A stretch of DNA of 64,000 nucleotides from Actinokineospora alba (lineage in GTDB: Bacteria > Actinomycetota > Actinomycetes > Mycobacteriales > Pseudonocardiaceae): the NCBI RefSeq assembly GCF_004362515.1, contig NZ_SNXU01000001.1, positions 6,138,001-6,202,000 on the forward strand. The letters run 5' to 3'. A program made the translations under genes and the position numbers. The notes below the pieces were generated by a model. That model was not told where the DNA came from and searched no databases. It saw only the letters and a list, made by a program, of their open reading frames with translations. Below, piece after piece: positions 37,391 to 45,538 of the stretch; within the stretch, counting starts at the first letter, position 1; every line of letters begins with the position of its first letter.

Positions 37391-37476
37391 TCGCCCGGCT
37401 GATGTTCAACCTGACCCTGGCCATCGTGGTCGGCGGCTGTGTCTACTTCATCCTCATCGGGTTGCTCCACCGATGA
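37387..37476 (+). CDS. 29-residue single-pass membrane peptide
   Basis: Short frame MIARLMFNLT then LAIVVGGCVYFILIGLLHR: nearly all one hydrophobic helix with basic ends. It overlaps the lipoprotein stop and the DUF6328 start by 4 bases each (ATGA on both sides), which is strong evidence for real translation. Possibly a subunit or tether for the flanking lipoprotein and membrane protein (inference). Confidence 0.65.
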   Translation: MIARLMFNLTLAIVVGGCVYFILIGLLHR

Positions 37477-37937
37477 CGGACGACGAGAGCGAAGGCGACC
37501 GGCTGCGGCGCAACGTCAACGAGTTGCTGCAGGAACTGCGGGTCGCTCAGGCCGGGGTGCAGATCCTCTTCGGCTTCCTTCTCGCCGTGACGTTCACCGA
37601 GTCCTACGAACAGGCGACGAAGTTCCAGCAGATGGTGCATCTGGTGACAGTGCTGCTCGCCGTGTTGGCGATCGCGTTGTTCACCGCGCCCGCGGCGTGG
37701 CATCGGGTGCTGTTCCGGCAGGGCAGGCGCGACCTGATCGTCGACAGCGCCAACACGTTCGCCATCGTCGGGTTGGCCACGCTCGCCCTGGCGGTCACTG
37801 GCACCGTCCTGCTGCTCACCGATGTGATCATCGGCCAGCCCGCGGCGGCCATCCTGGCCGCGGTCACCGCTATCGGGTTCGGAACCCTGTGGTTCGCCGT
37901 GCCCGCCCGCCACCGGCGCCGCGGTGGCGGCGCATAG
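37473..37937 (+). CDS. DUF6328 family membrane protein
   Basis: 154 residues with four membrane helices. The N terminus RRNVNELLQELRVAQAGVQILFGFLLAVTF is the DUF6328 hallmark. Function unknown; often near stress or envelope genes. The ATG at 37473 overlaps the micro-ORF stop. The last 68 bases overlap the convergent gene on the other strand, whose Arg/Gly-rich tail is encoded opposite the tail of this protein. Confidence 0.85.
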   Translation: MTDDESEGDRLRRNVNELLQELRVAQAGVQILFGFLLAVTFTESYEQATKFQQMVHLVTVLLAVLAIALFTAPAAWHRVLFRQGRRDLIVDSANTFAIVGLATLALAVTGTVLLLTDVIIGQPAAAILAAVTAIGFGTLWFAVPARHRRRGGGA

Positions 37938-38490
37938 CCCGCAAGCCGCGGGCGATGGTGTCGCGCAGGCCGCTCGACGGGGGTTCCGTCGCCGCGATCG
38001 TCTCCGCCACCCAGGCGACCACCTCGGGCAGACCCAGCGGCGCCGGCGGCGGTCTGCGCAGGTCCACGTCCTCCTGGGCGGTCTGGAAGCACCGGACCAC
38101 CGCCCCCTTGTCCTCCAACGCGCGCGCCCACTCCCCCCACGGCGAGTCGGGGGCGCAGGACTGCGGGTCGATGGCGACGAGGGACTTCACCTTCCGCGGC
38201 TGCGTGCCCGCCACCCACAGGACCGGCTCCGTGGCCACCCCCGCGGTCACGATGTGCACGCGCCTGCCTTTGGTCTCGCTCAGGATCGACGTCAGCGCCG
38301 CCAGGCCCGGGCCGTCCGCGGGCAGCCGGACCCAGCCGATGCGCAGCTTGTCGGTCAGCGGACGCCACGTCGCGGGCAGTTCCCCGTGACTGGCCTCCCC
38401 CGCCGGGTCGAGGACCACCGCGAGGTCGGCGTCCACCGGTCCCCGCCACACGATGGCGGGTCCGCGCGCGGCCATGTCCGTCATCGTCAT
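37870..38490 (-). CDS. Conserved hypothetical protein (possible alpha/beta-hydrolase-like fold)
   Basis: 206 residues, no signal peptide. Strand-turn-helix segments (GPAIVWRGPVDADLAVVLDPAGE, RVHIVTAGVATEPVLWVAG, KSLVAIDPQ) hint at an alpha/beta-hydrolase-like core, but the nucleophile elbow reads GVATEP and lacks the serine, so no hydrolase activity is claimed. A C-terminal basic tail overlaps the convergent DUF6328 gene. The ATG at 38490 has a GGGGG site and overlaps the stop of the upstream gene. Confidence 0.6.
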   Translation of the reverse strand: MTMTDMAARGPAIVWRGPVDADLAVVLDPAGEASHGELPATWRPLTDKLRIGWVRLPADGPGLAALTSILSETKGRRVHIVTAGVATEPVLWVAGTQPRKVKSLVAIDPQSCAPDSPWGEWARALEDKGAVVRCFQTAQEDVDLRRPPPAPLGLPEVVAWVAETIAATEPPSSGLRDTIARGLRAMRRHRGAGGGRARRTTGFRTR

Positions 38491-38954
38491 CGACCCCCTA
38501 AGTCCTCTGTAGACTCGCCGTCCTCGCCGACGCCCACCTGGACAGCCCAGACGAGTGCGTGCACGAGCATGGACATCCGGTCGTGGCTGTCGCCGGCGTC
38601 GATCACGAGCCGGATCTGGTCGGTGACGTCCTCCGGCCGGTCGTTGAGCCACGCCAGCTGCGCGCGCAGCACGGCGCGGACCGGCGGGGCGATGGAGTCG
38701 ATGTCGACGGGCAGCCCGTCGGCGTTCTGCACCTCCACGGCGAAAGCCGCGTCGGACAGCTGAACCGCCTCGGACTCCAGGATCTTCCGCCCACCCGCGC
38801 TGATCAGCGCGGTCACGATGGCGAGAAGGTCGGAGTCCGAGGCGGGTCGGCACCACTGGGCGAGCAGATCGGACACGACATCGATGTCGCGGTCTCGGAC
38901 CGCGGCCACCAAGGTGTTGATCGCGTCCGCTACGCGAGGGGTGTGCTCGGCCAT
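38487..38954 (-). CDS. Conserved hypothetical helical protein
   Basis: 155 residues, acidic, all-helical, with TPR-like or DUF alternation (ADAINTLVAAVRDRDIDVVSDLLAQW, LRAQLAWLNDRPEDVTDQIRLVI). No known motif was recognised. The ATG at 38954 is preferred over 38996 because GGAGGGG lies 8 bases upstream. Four-base overlap with the next gene indicates an operon with it. Function unknown. Confidence 0.6.
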   Translation of the reverse strand: MAEHTPRVADAINTLVAAVRDRDIDVVSDLLAQWCRPASDSDLLAIVTALISAGGRKILESEAVQLSDAAFAVEVQNADGLPVDIDSIAPPVRAVLRAQLAWLNDRPEDVTDQIRLVIDAGDSHDRMSMLVHALVWAVQVGVGEDGESTEDLGGR

Positions 38955-39029
38955 GGTCTTGGCCCCTCCGGTCGAGTCGGTTACGCCGTCTTGCATGGTG
39001 GCTACCCCGGTGACCGGAGGGGAAACCCG

Positions 39030-39872
39030 TCAAGTGCGTCGGTAACCGCTCGACGGCGGCATCGGCGCACCAGTGGGCGGAATCGGTGTGGTCGGCGCAC
39101 TCGGGTCCACGCCGCCCGCGGGGACATGGCTCACGGGCCTGGCCCCCATCTGGCTCGTCTCGCTCGACTCAGGAGCGCCCTGTCGCGGCGCGGTGGCCGC
39201 GGCTTCGTCGCGCATCTTCGGGATCTCCTGCTCCGCGCGGTTCAGCCAGCCGTCCCACCGGTTCTGCATCGGCTTGATGAGACCACCGCCGACGCCGACG
39301 ATCAGGATGCCGGCGACCGTCGCGAGGACCGCCACGAGAACCGGGGTGGTGACCGTGGTGGCCACACCGATCTGGTTCAGCGCGGCGATGATGCCTAGCG
39401 CCAGGATGAAGACCGAGGCGATCGTGCCGAGCATCCGCCCGTAGGACAGCCCACCCAGGGTGTTGTTGATCAGGTCCTTGACACCGGAGGCGATCGCACT
39501 GGCCACGACCACGATGATGATCGCCACGATGGCCTTCGGCAGCCACGCGACAACAGCGGTCAGCAGGTCGGAGACCGGGTTCGGCCCGAACACGCCGAAC
39601 GCCATCTGCAGGGCGATCAGCAGAATCGCGTAGTAGACGATCTTCGCGATGATGTCGGAAGCGTCGTACTTGCCGCGGTCCAACATGCGTTTGATGCCGC
39701 CGCGCTCGACCGCACGATCGAATCCGACCTTTTCCAGGCCGAAGTCGACGGCTTTGGCGATCGCTTTGGCGAGAAGCCAACCGATGAACAGAATGACCAG
39801 GAACATCAGCAGCTTCGGCACGAAGGTGATGATCGACGCCCACGCATCGGATAGGCCTTGGCCGAAGTCCAT
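39030..39872 (-). CDS. Mechanosensitive-channel-like membrane protein (TM-helix repeat, CmpX type)
   Basis: 280 residues. Four to five membrane helices with the repeated motif LLKAIAK-VDFGLEKVGFDRAVER and LLIALQMAFGVFG; the segment VGGGLIKPMQNRW follows the last helix. This matches small MscS-related proteins with conserved TM-helix repeats that lack the MscS beta domain. The C-terminal 70 residues are Pro/Ser-rich and cytosolic. Likely an osmotic or envelope sensor. The ATG at 39872 has an AAGGGAGA site. Confidence 0.8.
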   Translation of the reverse strand: MDFGQGLSDAWASIITFVPKLLMFLVILFIGWLLAKAIAKAVDFGLEKVGFDRAVERGGIKRMLDRGKYDASDIIAKIVYYAILLIALQMAFGVFGPNPVSDLLTAVVAWLPKAIVAIIIVVVASAIASGVKDLINNTLGGLSYGRMLGTIASVFILALGIIAALNQIGVATTVTTPVLVAVLATVAGILIVGVGGGLIKPMQNRWDGWLNRAEQEIPKMRDEAAATAPRQGAPESSETSQMGARPVSHVPAGGVDPSAPTTPIPPTGAPMPPSSGYRRT

Positions 39873-40016
39873 GGCGTTCTCCCTTCCAGCAGGGGTCCGC
39901 GACGGTTCGCGGCCGCTGGCCGAGGAGTTACCCACATCGCCGTCGGTTACACATCCGCACTGGTGAGGTCGCCCGCCTACTCCGCGTTGCCTACCGTTGA
40001 CCTGGGAGGATTCGCG

Positions 40017-40319
40017 ATGACCTATCTCGACGCGTTTCGGCTGGCCAAGGGCGCGCTCAGCGCGCGAACCGTCTACAGCGAACCGTGCGAACGCGACGGG
40101 GTCACCGTCATCGCCGCGGCCACCATCCACGGCGGCGGTGGCGGCGGGAGCGGCATGGGGATGGTCACCGAGGGCGCGGGCTTCGGTGTCGTCGCCCGGC
40201 CCGCGGGCGCCTTCGTCATCCGCGGTTCGTCGGTGCGGTGGCGGCCCGCGATCGACGTCAACCGGCTCATCGGCACCGTCGGCGCGGTGGTCGTCGCCGT
40301 CCTGATCACCCGGCGGTGA
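40017..40319 (+). CDS. GerW/YtfJ-like small protein
   Basis: 100 residues. GVTVIAAATIHGGGGGGSGMG, then GFGVVARPAGAFVIRGSSVRWRPAIDV, follows the YtfJ/GerW pattern (glycine-rich turn, VxRPxGAFVI, WxPxIDV) with a C-terminal membrane helix (GAVVVAVLITRR). Bacillus GerW acts in spore germination; actinobacterial members are of unknown role. The ATG at 40017 has a GGGAGGA site. Ends 4 bases before the convergent pirin gene. Confidence 0.75.
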   Translation: MTYLDAFRLAKGALSARTVYSEPCERDGVTVIAAATIHGGGGGGSGMGMVTEGAGFGVVARPAGAFVIRGSSVRWRPAIDVNRLIGTVGAVVVAVLITRR

Positions 40320-40323
40320 CGGC

Positions 40324-41289
40324 TCAGCCGCGCGACTTGAGCCGGATGTTGGGCAGGATCGGCGCGGGCAGCGTCTCGGCCCACTGCTCGGGGAACTCGC
40401 CGTAGCGCCCGGACTCCGCTCCGGAGCGGGCCCGCTGCCACTGCTCGCGGAAGGTCACGATCTCGTCGTGCGAGCGGGCGATGAAGTTCCACCACATGAC
40501 GATCCGCTCCCCCAGCGGCTCGCCGCCGAGCACGAGCACCCGCGCGGGCTCGTCGCCCGCTTCGAGAGTGAGGACGGTCGACCCGGTCGGCTGGTAGACC
40601 AGCTTCCCGGCGCTCGCGGTGACTCCGGCGGCGCGGACCTCGCCGGTGTCGACGAGCACGCCGTGCTCGAACCCGGCTTCCACGTCCAGGCGCAGGTGCT
40701 GCCCTGGCCGCAGGGTGATCTCGGCCCCGAGCAGCGGCGTGTAGGTCGCCACGGGCGACGTGTGACCCAGCAGAGTTCCGAGGAACACCACGACGCGTGC
40801 GCCCTCGTGGTCGTGCACGGGCGGCGCGTAGTGCTCGAACCCCGGGTCGACGAACCGGTCGCGGTCGGGCAGCGCGATCCACAGCTGCGCCCCGTGCAGC
40901 ACCGACGTCCCCGGCAGCGAGTGCTCGGAGTGCGCGATGCCCGACCCGGCCGTCATCAGGTTGATCTCACCCGGGCGGACGATCGCGTGCGCCCCGGTGG
41001 TGTCGCGGTGCTCGACCTCGCCGCTGAACAGCCAGGACACGGTCTGCAGCCCGGTGTGCGGGTGGCCGGCCACGGCCATGCCGCCGGTGGTGGAGACGTC
41101 GTCCGGGCCGTAGTGGTCGATGAAGCACCAGGCGCCGATCAGCGACTGCTCACGCTGCGGCAGCGTCCGGCGCACGAGCATCGACCGGGGCCCGCCCAGC
41201 GGCACCTGGCGTCCGTCGAGCAGTTTGCCCGTCGGCGCGGTGTCCGCCGAGCAGACCAGCTCGGCGGGCGCCTGTTCCAGGTTGCTCAT
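40324..41289 (-). CDS. Pirin family protein
   Basis: 321 residues, bicupin. Metal-binding motif GHPHTGLQTVSW and the pirin signature AGSGIAHSE in the N-terminal cupin; the second cupin follows (EITLRPGQHLRLDVEAGFEHGVL). Some pirins have quercetin 2,3-dioxygenase activity; others act as redox sensors. Role here open. Single gene. Confidence 0.9.
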   Translation of the reverse strand: MSNLEQAPAELVCSADTAPTGKLLDGRQVPLGGPRSMLVRRTLPQREQSLIGAWCFIDHYGPDDVSTTGGMAVAGHPHTGLQTVSWLFSGEVEHRDTTGAHAIVRPGEINLMTAGSGIAHSEHSLPGTSVLHGAQLWIALPDRDRFVDPGFEHYAPPVHDHEGARVVVFLGTLLGHTSPVATYTPLLGAEITLRPGQHLRLDVEAGFEHGVLVDTGEVRAAGVTASAGKLVYQPTGSTVLTLEAGDEPARVLVLGGEPLGERIVMWWNFIARSHDEIVTFREQWQRARSGAESGRYGEFPEQWAETLPAPILPNIRLKSRG

Positions 41290-41466
41290 TCACGCACCCA
41301 CTCTCAGTCGCACCGGCGCTCGTCCGATCAGGCTATCCCGATACCTATACCTATGGTCCCAGTAGACGAACCGGGGCAAGAACCCGCCAACCACTCCCCG
41401 GTTGCGACCATCCGTGTGTGCCCCGACACTGTCAGCGACAGGTGTCGGAGAGCCGAGAGGTGTTCG

Positions 41467-41751
41467 ATGATCCGAGTTAAGCGCGCGGCCGATGGCCACC
41501 AGCGCGTGACGTTCGCGCTGGCCCAGGACGACCTGCCGGGGATCGCCAAGGCGTCGGTGGTCGGCAACTTCAACGAGTGGGAGCCGGGCCGCCACGAACT
41601 GCGCAGGCGCAGCAACGGCACCCTGTCGACGACGGTCGAGGTCGCGGAGGGGACGACCCTGACGTTCCGCTACCTCGGTGACGACGGCGTGTGGTTCAAC
41701 GACTCCCACGCCGAAGTCGACCACCTTGGCAACTGCCGGTTCACCGTCTGA
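41467..41751 (+). CDS. Stand-alone CBM48/AMPK-type glycogen-binding domain protein
   Basis: 94 residues consisting of one early-set (isoamylase N) domain: FALAQDDLPGIAKASVVGNFNEWEPGRHELRRRSNG, then TLTFRYLGDDGVWFNDSHAE. This resembles CBM48 or AMPK-beta glycogen-binding domains, which bind alpha-glucans. No catalytic domain is attached. The ATG at 41467 has a GAGAGG site. Its final 82 bases overlap the convergent hydrolase gene. Confidence 0.8.
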   Translation: MIRVKRAADGHQRVTFALAQDDLPGIAKASVVGNFNEWEPGRHELRRRSNGTLSTTVEVAEGTTLTFRYLGDDGVWFNDSHAEVDHLGNCRFTV

Positions 41752-42611
41752 TCCCACCCCGCTCCGACCCTCCCGAAGACGTTCTCCGCGAAGTGACCGC
41801 CTGCCACGATCGTGTTGCCGTCGCCGACCTCGCGGAGCAGGTCGGCGCGTGTCCGCACACCCTGGTCGGGGTCGACGTCGAAGACGAAGGCCCAGTGGCT
41901 CTCGGCAACCTGGACCTGGCAGTGCATGACGTCGCCGAGCACCACCAGCCGACGCCCGTCCGCGCCTGACGGGTCGGTGACGACCAGGCTCTGGTGACCG
42001 GGCGTGTGCCCAGGAGTCGCCAGCACCCGCACGCCGGGGGCGATCTCCGTGCCGTCCGCGGTGAACTCGACGCGGTCGGCCAGCGGAGCCATCACCGCGA
42101 CCGGGTGCGGCCCGACCACCTCGTCGGTGCCCGCCCAGTGCCGCCACTCCGCTTCCGCCACCAAGTGCCGCGCCTTGCCGAACGTCAGGCCCACCGGGTC
42201 GACGGGAGCGGCGCCGGGGGCGGGCGCGACCTCGCTGACCCAGCCGACGTGGTCGTGGTGCAGGTGGGTAAAGAAGACGGTGTCCACATCGGACGGTGTC
42301 AGCCCCTCGGCGGCCAGCGACGAGATCAGGGCGCCACCGCGGAAGTCCGCACGCAGGTCCTCGTTTCCCCACTCGACCGCGCCCAGCCCCAGGTCGACCA
42401 GGATCACCCGGTCGGCGACGCGGATCAGGAACGAGCCGATACTGACCGGGAAGCGCCCGTCCGACCCTAGGTACTCGGCGTGCGCGCCCCAGCCGTCCGG
42501 GGCGCTCGCGGGGAAGACGACGGCCGGGTCGAGCCAGGCGTGACCGTCGGGCAGATAGGTCACACTCGTCTGTCCGATGTGGACCTGAGAACGGGCGGCG
42601 GGGTGGATCAT
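41670..42611 (-). CDS. Metallo-beta-lactamase-fold hydrolase
   Basis: 313 residues, cytoplasmic. Zinc motif THLHHDHVG (HxHxDH), second His in TPGHTPGHQS, Asp in GDVMHCQ, His in AGGHFAE. Resembles quorum-lactonase/AttM-like and arylsulfatase-like MBL enzymes; substrate unknown. The ATG at 42611 has a GGAGG site. Divergent from an HxlR-type regulator with a perfect palindrome between, so probably controlled by it. Confidence 0.9.
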   Translation of the reverse strand: MIHPAARSQVHIGQTSVTYLPDGHAWLDPAVVFPASAPDGWGAHAEYLGSDGRFPVSIGSFLIRVADRVILVDLGLGAVEWGNEDLRADFRGGALISSLAAEGLTPSDVDTVFFTHLHHDHVGWVSEVAPAPGAAPVDPVGLTFGKARHLVAEAEWRHWAGTDEVVGPHPVAVMAPLADRVEFTADGTEIAPGVRVLATPGHTPGHQSLVVTDPSGADGRRLVVLGDVMHCQVQVAESHWAFVFDVDPDQGVRTRADLLREVGDGNTIVAGGHFAENVFGRVGAGWDQTVNRQLPRWSTSAWESLNHTPSSPR

Positions 42612-42667
42612 GGGTCCTCCAGAGGTGGTGTCCCACTCACTCTGGATCACCCGGGTGATCGGCGGAA

Positions 42668-42689
42668 GTACGCACTTGCAAGTGCGTAC
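42668..42689. promoter_or_regulatory. Perfect 22-base palindrome, probable HxlR operator
   Basis: GTACGCACTTG then CAAGTGCGTAC, without mismatch, 57 bases from the hydrolase start and 44 from the regulator start. HxlR-family dimers bind such dyads near their own genes, so the site probably controls both. Confidence 0.75.
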
Positions 42690-42732
42690 GCCTTCTGCCG
42701 TCCAATACTCTCCGTCGGTTAGCATCAAATGC

Positions 42733-43146
42733 ATGACCCGACGGCCCCGCCCTGGCTCACCAGGACCGCCCTTGCTGCCCGACGGCAAACCCGCCGACGT
42801 GTACAGCGCTCCGTGCCCGTCTCGGGCGGCGCTCGACCGGATCGCGGACAAGTGGACGGCTCTGCTGGTCGGCGCCTTGGCCGATGGTCCGCGCCGGTTC
42901 GGCGAACTTCGCGGCGAGGTCGAGGGGATCAGCGAGAAGATGCTGACCCAGACGTTGCGCAGCCTGGAACGGGATGGGCTCGTCGAGCGGACCGCGCACC
43001 CTTCGGTGCCCCCTCGAGTGGACTACGAGCTGACCGAGTTGGGGCGGACCCTCGATGGGCCGCTTCGGGCTGTGCGGGAGTGGGCTGAGCAATATGTGAA
43101 CGAAGTCCGGCTGGCTCGGCTGTCCTATGACCGGCGGACTTCGTAG
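42733..43146 (+). CDS. HxlR-family winged-helix regulator
   Basis: 137 residues. HTH HxlR domain: ALDRIADKWTALLVGALADGPRRFGEL, then GISEKMLTQTLRSLERDGLVERT and wing PPRVDYELTELG. A conserved Cys in SAPCPSRAALD sits where redox-sensing HxlR members (HypR, QorR-like) carry their reactive thiol, so a thiol or electrophile signal is plausible. Divergent from the MBL hydrolase; operator-like palindrome between. The ATG at 42733 is the first in-frame ATG after the palindrome. Confidence 0.88.
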   Translation: MTRRPRPGSPGPPLLPDGKPADVYSAPCPSRAALDRIADKWTALLVGALADGPRRFGELRGEVEGISEKMLTQTLRSLERDGLVERTAHPSVPPRVDYELTELGRTLDGPLRAVREWAEQYVNEVRLARLSYDRRTS

Positions 43147-43165
43147 CCGTACCCGCAGCGACGGC

Positions 43166-44755
43166 TCAGCTTGCCATGACTCGCTGGTGGATGGCGGTCA
43201 CGGCGCGGCGGGCCGAGGCGAAAGCGCCTGCCTGCCAGGCTATTTCGTAAGTCAGCCAGTCGCCCGCGAAGTAGACGTGGCCCGCGGGGCTGTTGAGCAG
43301 CGCGTACTCACCCGACGTGCGCGAGGGCCACTCGACCCAGCCTGCCTCGAGGTGCGGCGTGCGGTGCCAGGCGACCGAGAAGCCCGACGCGTACTCGGCG
43401 CGGTAGGTCGGGCCGTGGACCCGTTCCCCCTGGGTCAGCGCCCGGTCGATTCGCTGCGCCGGGGTCAGAGCGCTGTAGGTGAGGGCGTCCGGGCCGACGT
43501 TGTAGTAGCCGAGCAGGACGCCGCGCTGGGTGTGGAAACCTGATGACGGGTACCAGATCTGGACGATGTCCAGGTCGGTGGCGGTGATGCCGCCGTAGAT
43601 CCTCAGGTCGGTCTCCCACCAGCGCCGCCGCTGCTCGAGGCCGAGCTTCCCGACCGGAAGGGCCACCGGGTAGCGCAGGGCGGCGCCCACCCGCGGGTCC
43701 AGGTTGGTGGGAACACGGGCCATCACGTGCGGCGGCAGTGTCGACACGCAGAACTCGGCCTGGATCAGGTATTCGACGCCGTAGCGGTCGCTGAAGACCA
43801 CGTCGACGCCGGTCGCCCGGTCGGCGACCCGGGTGACCTTGGCGCCCAGTCGGAGGTTGCCCGCACCGACCGCGTCGACCAGCGCACGCGGGATGGCGTC
43901 CATGCCACCGACCGGCTGCATCATCATCATCGCCTGGTCGTAGCCGAACTCGAAGGAGAAGTTCCGGCCGACCTGGCGGGCGAGCACGTCGCTGATCGCG
44001 TCCGGCGCGCCCAGCGGTGTACCCGCCTCCTCCCCCGCGCCCGGCGGGACGACGTAGCCGCGCCGGTCGGTGCCGCGGTAGGCGTAGCCGTCGGCCTTCG
44101 GGCCGACCGCGCCCCAGTCGGACAGGAAGGTGAGCAGCCGGTCTTTGTCCACAGCGGACACTCGCTGGTCCAGCGCGCCTTGGTCGAGTGCCTTGGACAG
44201 CAGTTCCGAGACATAGCCGTACATGTCGGCCTTCGCCGTGCGGAAGCGGGTCGGCGCGGGCATGTTCTGGTTGTACACATAGGCGTTGGCGTTCTGGTTG
44301 ACGAACGCCTCCACCGGGACACCCAGTTCCCGGCAGTAGTCCAGCGTCACGTGCGACTGGGCGATCCGGGCCGGACCGGCGTTGAAGTACTGGCCGGGGG
44401 CGAACCGCGAGTACTGGCTGTGCCCGTCGAGGTCGGTCTCGGCCGTGCCCTCGCGGACCGTCCAGTTCCGCCCGCCGACCCGCCCCTTGGCCTCCAGGAT
44501 CGTGCACTGGTAACCGGCTTTGCCCAACTCGTAGGCCGTCGCCAGCCCGGCGACCCCGGCGCCGAGGATGACGACTCTGGGCGCGACCCGGCCGGTCGTA
44601 ATGAAGTCGCCGCGCTTGGGCGCCTGGTAGTTCGCCGTCTCCGCCTCAGCCGTGCCCGCGACGCCGAGGGCGCGCATGGCCTCGAACATCACCCCCGCCC
44701 CACCGGCGGCACCCAAGGAGCGCAACAAATGCCTGCGGGTGACCTCGGCGGACAT
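43166..44755 (-). CDS. Flavin monoamine oxidase-family protein, Tat-exported
   Basis: 529 residues. Twin-arginine signal (TRRHLLRSLGAAGGAGVMF). FAD-binding dinucleotide motif VVILGAGVAGLATAYELGKAG, then EAKGRVGGRN, and C-terminal FAD contact HVYFAGDWLTYE. The substrate could be a primary amine or L-amino acid; an L-amino-acid-oxidase-like architecture with long cap is seen. Likely acts outside the membrane. Ends 20 bases from the HxlR gene, convergent. Confidence 0.88.
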   Translation of the reverse strand: MSAEVTRRHLLRSLGAAGGAGVMFEAMRALGVAGTAEAETANYQAPKRGDFITTGRVAPRVVILGAGVAGLATAYELGKAGYQCTILEAKGRVGGRNWTVREGTAETDLDGHSQYSRFAPGQYFNAGPARIAQSHVTLDYCRELGVPVEAFVNQNANAYVYNQNMPAPTRFRTAKADMYGYVSELLSKALDQGALDQRVSAVDKDRLLTFLSDWGAVGPKADGYAYRGTDRRGYVVPPGAGEEAGTPLGAPDAISDVLARQVGRNFSFEFGYDQAMMMMQPVGGMDAIPRALVDAVGAGNLRLGAKVTRVADRATGVDVVFSDRYGVEYLIQAEFCVSTLPPHVMARVPTNLDPRVGAALRYPVALPVGKLGLEQRRRWWETDLRIYGGITATDLDIVQIWYPSSGFHTQRGVLLGYYNVGPDALTYSALTPAQRIDRALTQGERVHGPTYRAEYASGFSVAWHRTPHLEAGWVEWPSRTSGEYALLNSPAGHVYFAGDWLTYEIAWQAGAFASARRAVTAIHQRVMAS

Positions 44756-44824
44756 GGGTGGCTCCTGCGGGTGCGGTCGACGGGCTGCACATGATGGACC
44801 ACGGCGAGCCGGTCGCGCACATTC

Positions 44825-45532
44825 CTAGAACTGGGTGGCGATCACCACCCGGTTCGACTCGTACCCGTCGGCTCCGCCCACCCAGCGGCCACCGCAGGTG
44901 ACGAGGACCAGCCGGTGCCCGCCGCTCTGGCCGAAGAACTCCTCGGCGCGCGCGGGCAGGTCGCCCTTCGAGACGGTCTCCACCCGCGACACCCGGTAGT
45001 TCCACGTGCGACCCGCCGCGTCCACGACGGACACGGGGTCACCGTTGCGCGCGTTCCACAGTTCGGCGAAGGGACCGGTCTGCCCCTTCCAGTCCACATG
45101 CCCGGCGAACACCGTCGCGCCCGTGGCCGCGTCCAGACCGGCACCCCACCACGTCGCCTCACGCACGCCGTTCGGCACCGGCAGGGTCGCGTCCGGGCCG
45201 AGTTCCTTGCGCACCAGCGTCGCCGTGCCGCCCCTGGCCAACCGGACCGTGCCCGGCCGCTGCCCGACCGGCGCGGCGGTCGGTTCGACAGGCGCCGCAC
45301 TCGCCGCGGGCGGCGCGGCGGTCGTGGGCGCGGGTGCGGGTGCCTGCGGCGGCTCGGCAGGCAGCACGGTGCCGAGACCGCCGAGTGCGACCGCCTGTGG
45401 CCGTGGCGGTTCGTGCTGTCCCGCGACCGCGGTCCCGGACACCGTCACCGCCCCGCCGAAGGCCACCGCGACGAACAGACCCGCCCCGCCCGCGACCGCG
45501 GGCAGGGCGAGCCACCAGCTCTTTCGGGCCAT
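44825..45532 (-). CDS. Class F sortase
   Basis: 235 residues. N-terminal membrane helix (about 8-30), Pro/Ala-rich linker (about 60-90), then sortase barrel with catalytic His in FAGHVDW, Cys in LVLVTCGGRW and Arg in YESNRVVIA. Class F enzymes anchor LPxTG-like proteins to the wall in actinobacteria. The gene starts 6 bases after the stop of a SpaA-domain surface protein, its likely substrate (operon). The GGAG-type site is within the upstream gene end. Confidence 0.9.
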   Translation of the reverse strand: MARKSWWLALPAVAGGAGLFVAVAFGGAVTVSGTAVAGQHEPPRPQAVALGGLGTVLPAEPPQAPAPAPTTAAPPAASAAPVEPTAAPVGQRPGTVRLARGGTATLVRKELGPDATLPVPNGVREATWWGAGLDAATGATVFAGHVDWKGQTGPFAELWNARNGDPVSVVDAAGRTWNYRVSRVETVSKGDLPARAEEFFGQSGGHRLVLVTCGGRWVGGADGYESNRVVIATQF

Positions 45533-45538
45533 CCGGGG

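Noticed and set aside
41328..41621. Minus-strand open frame over the CBM48 gene
   Set aside because: Shadow of the CBM48-type gene on the other strand.
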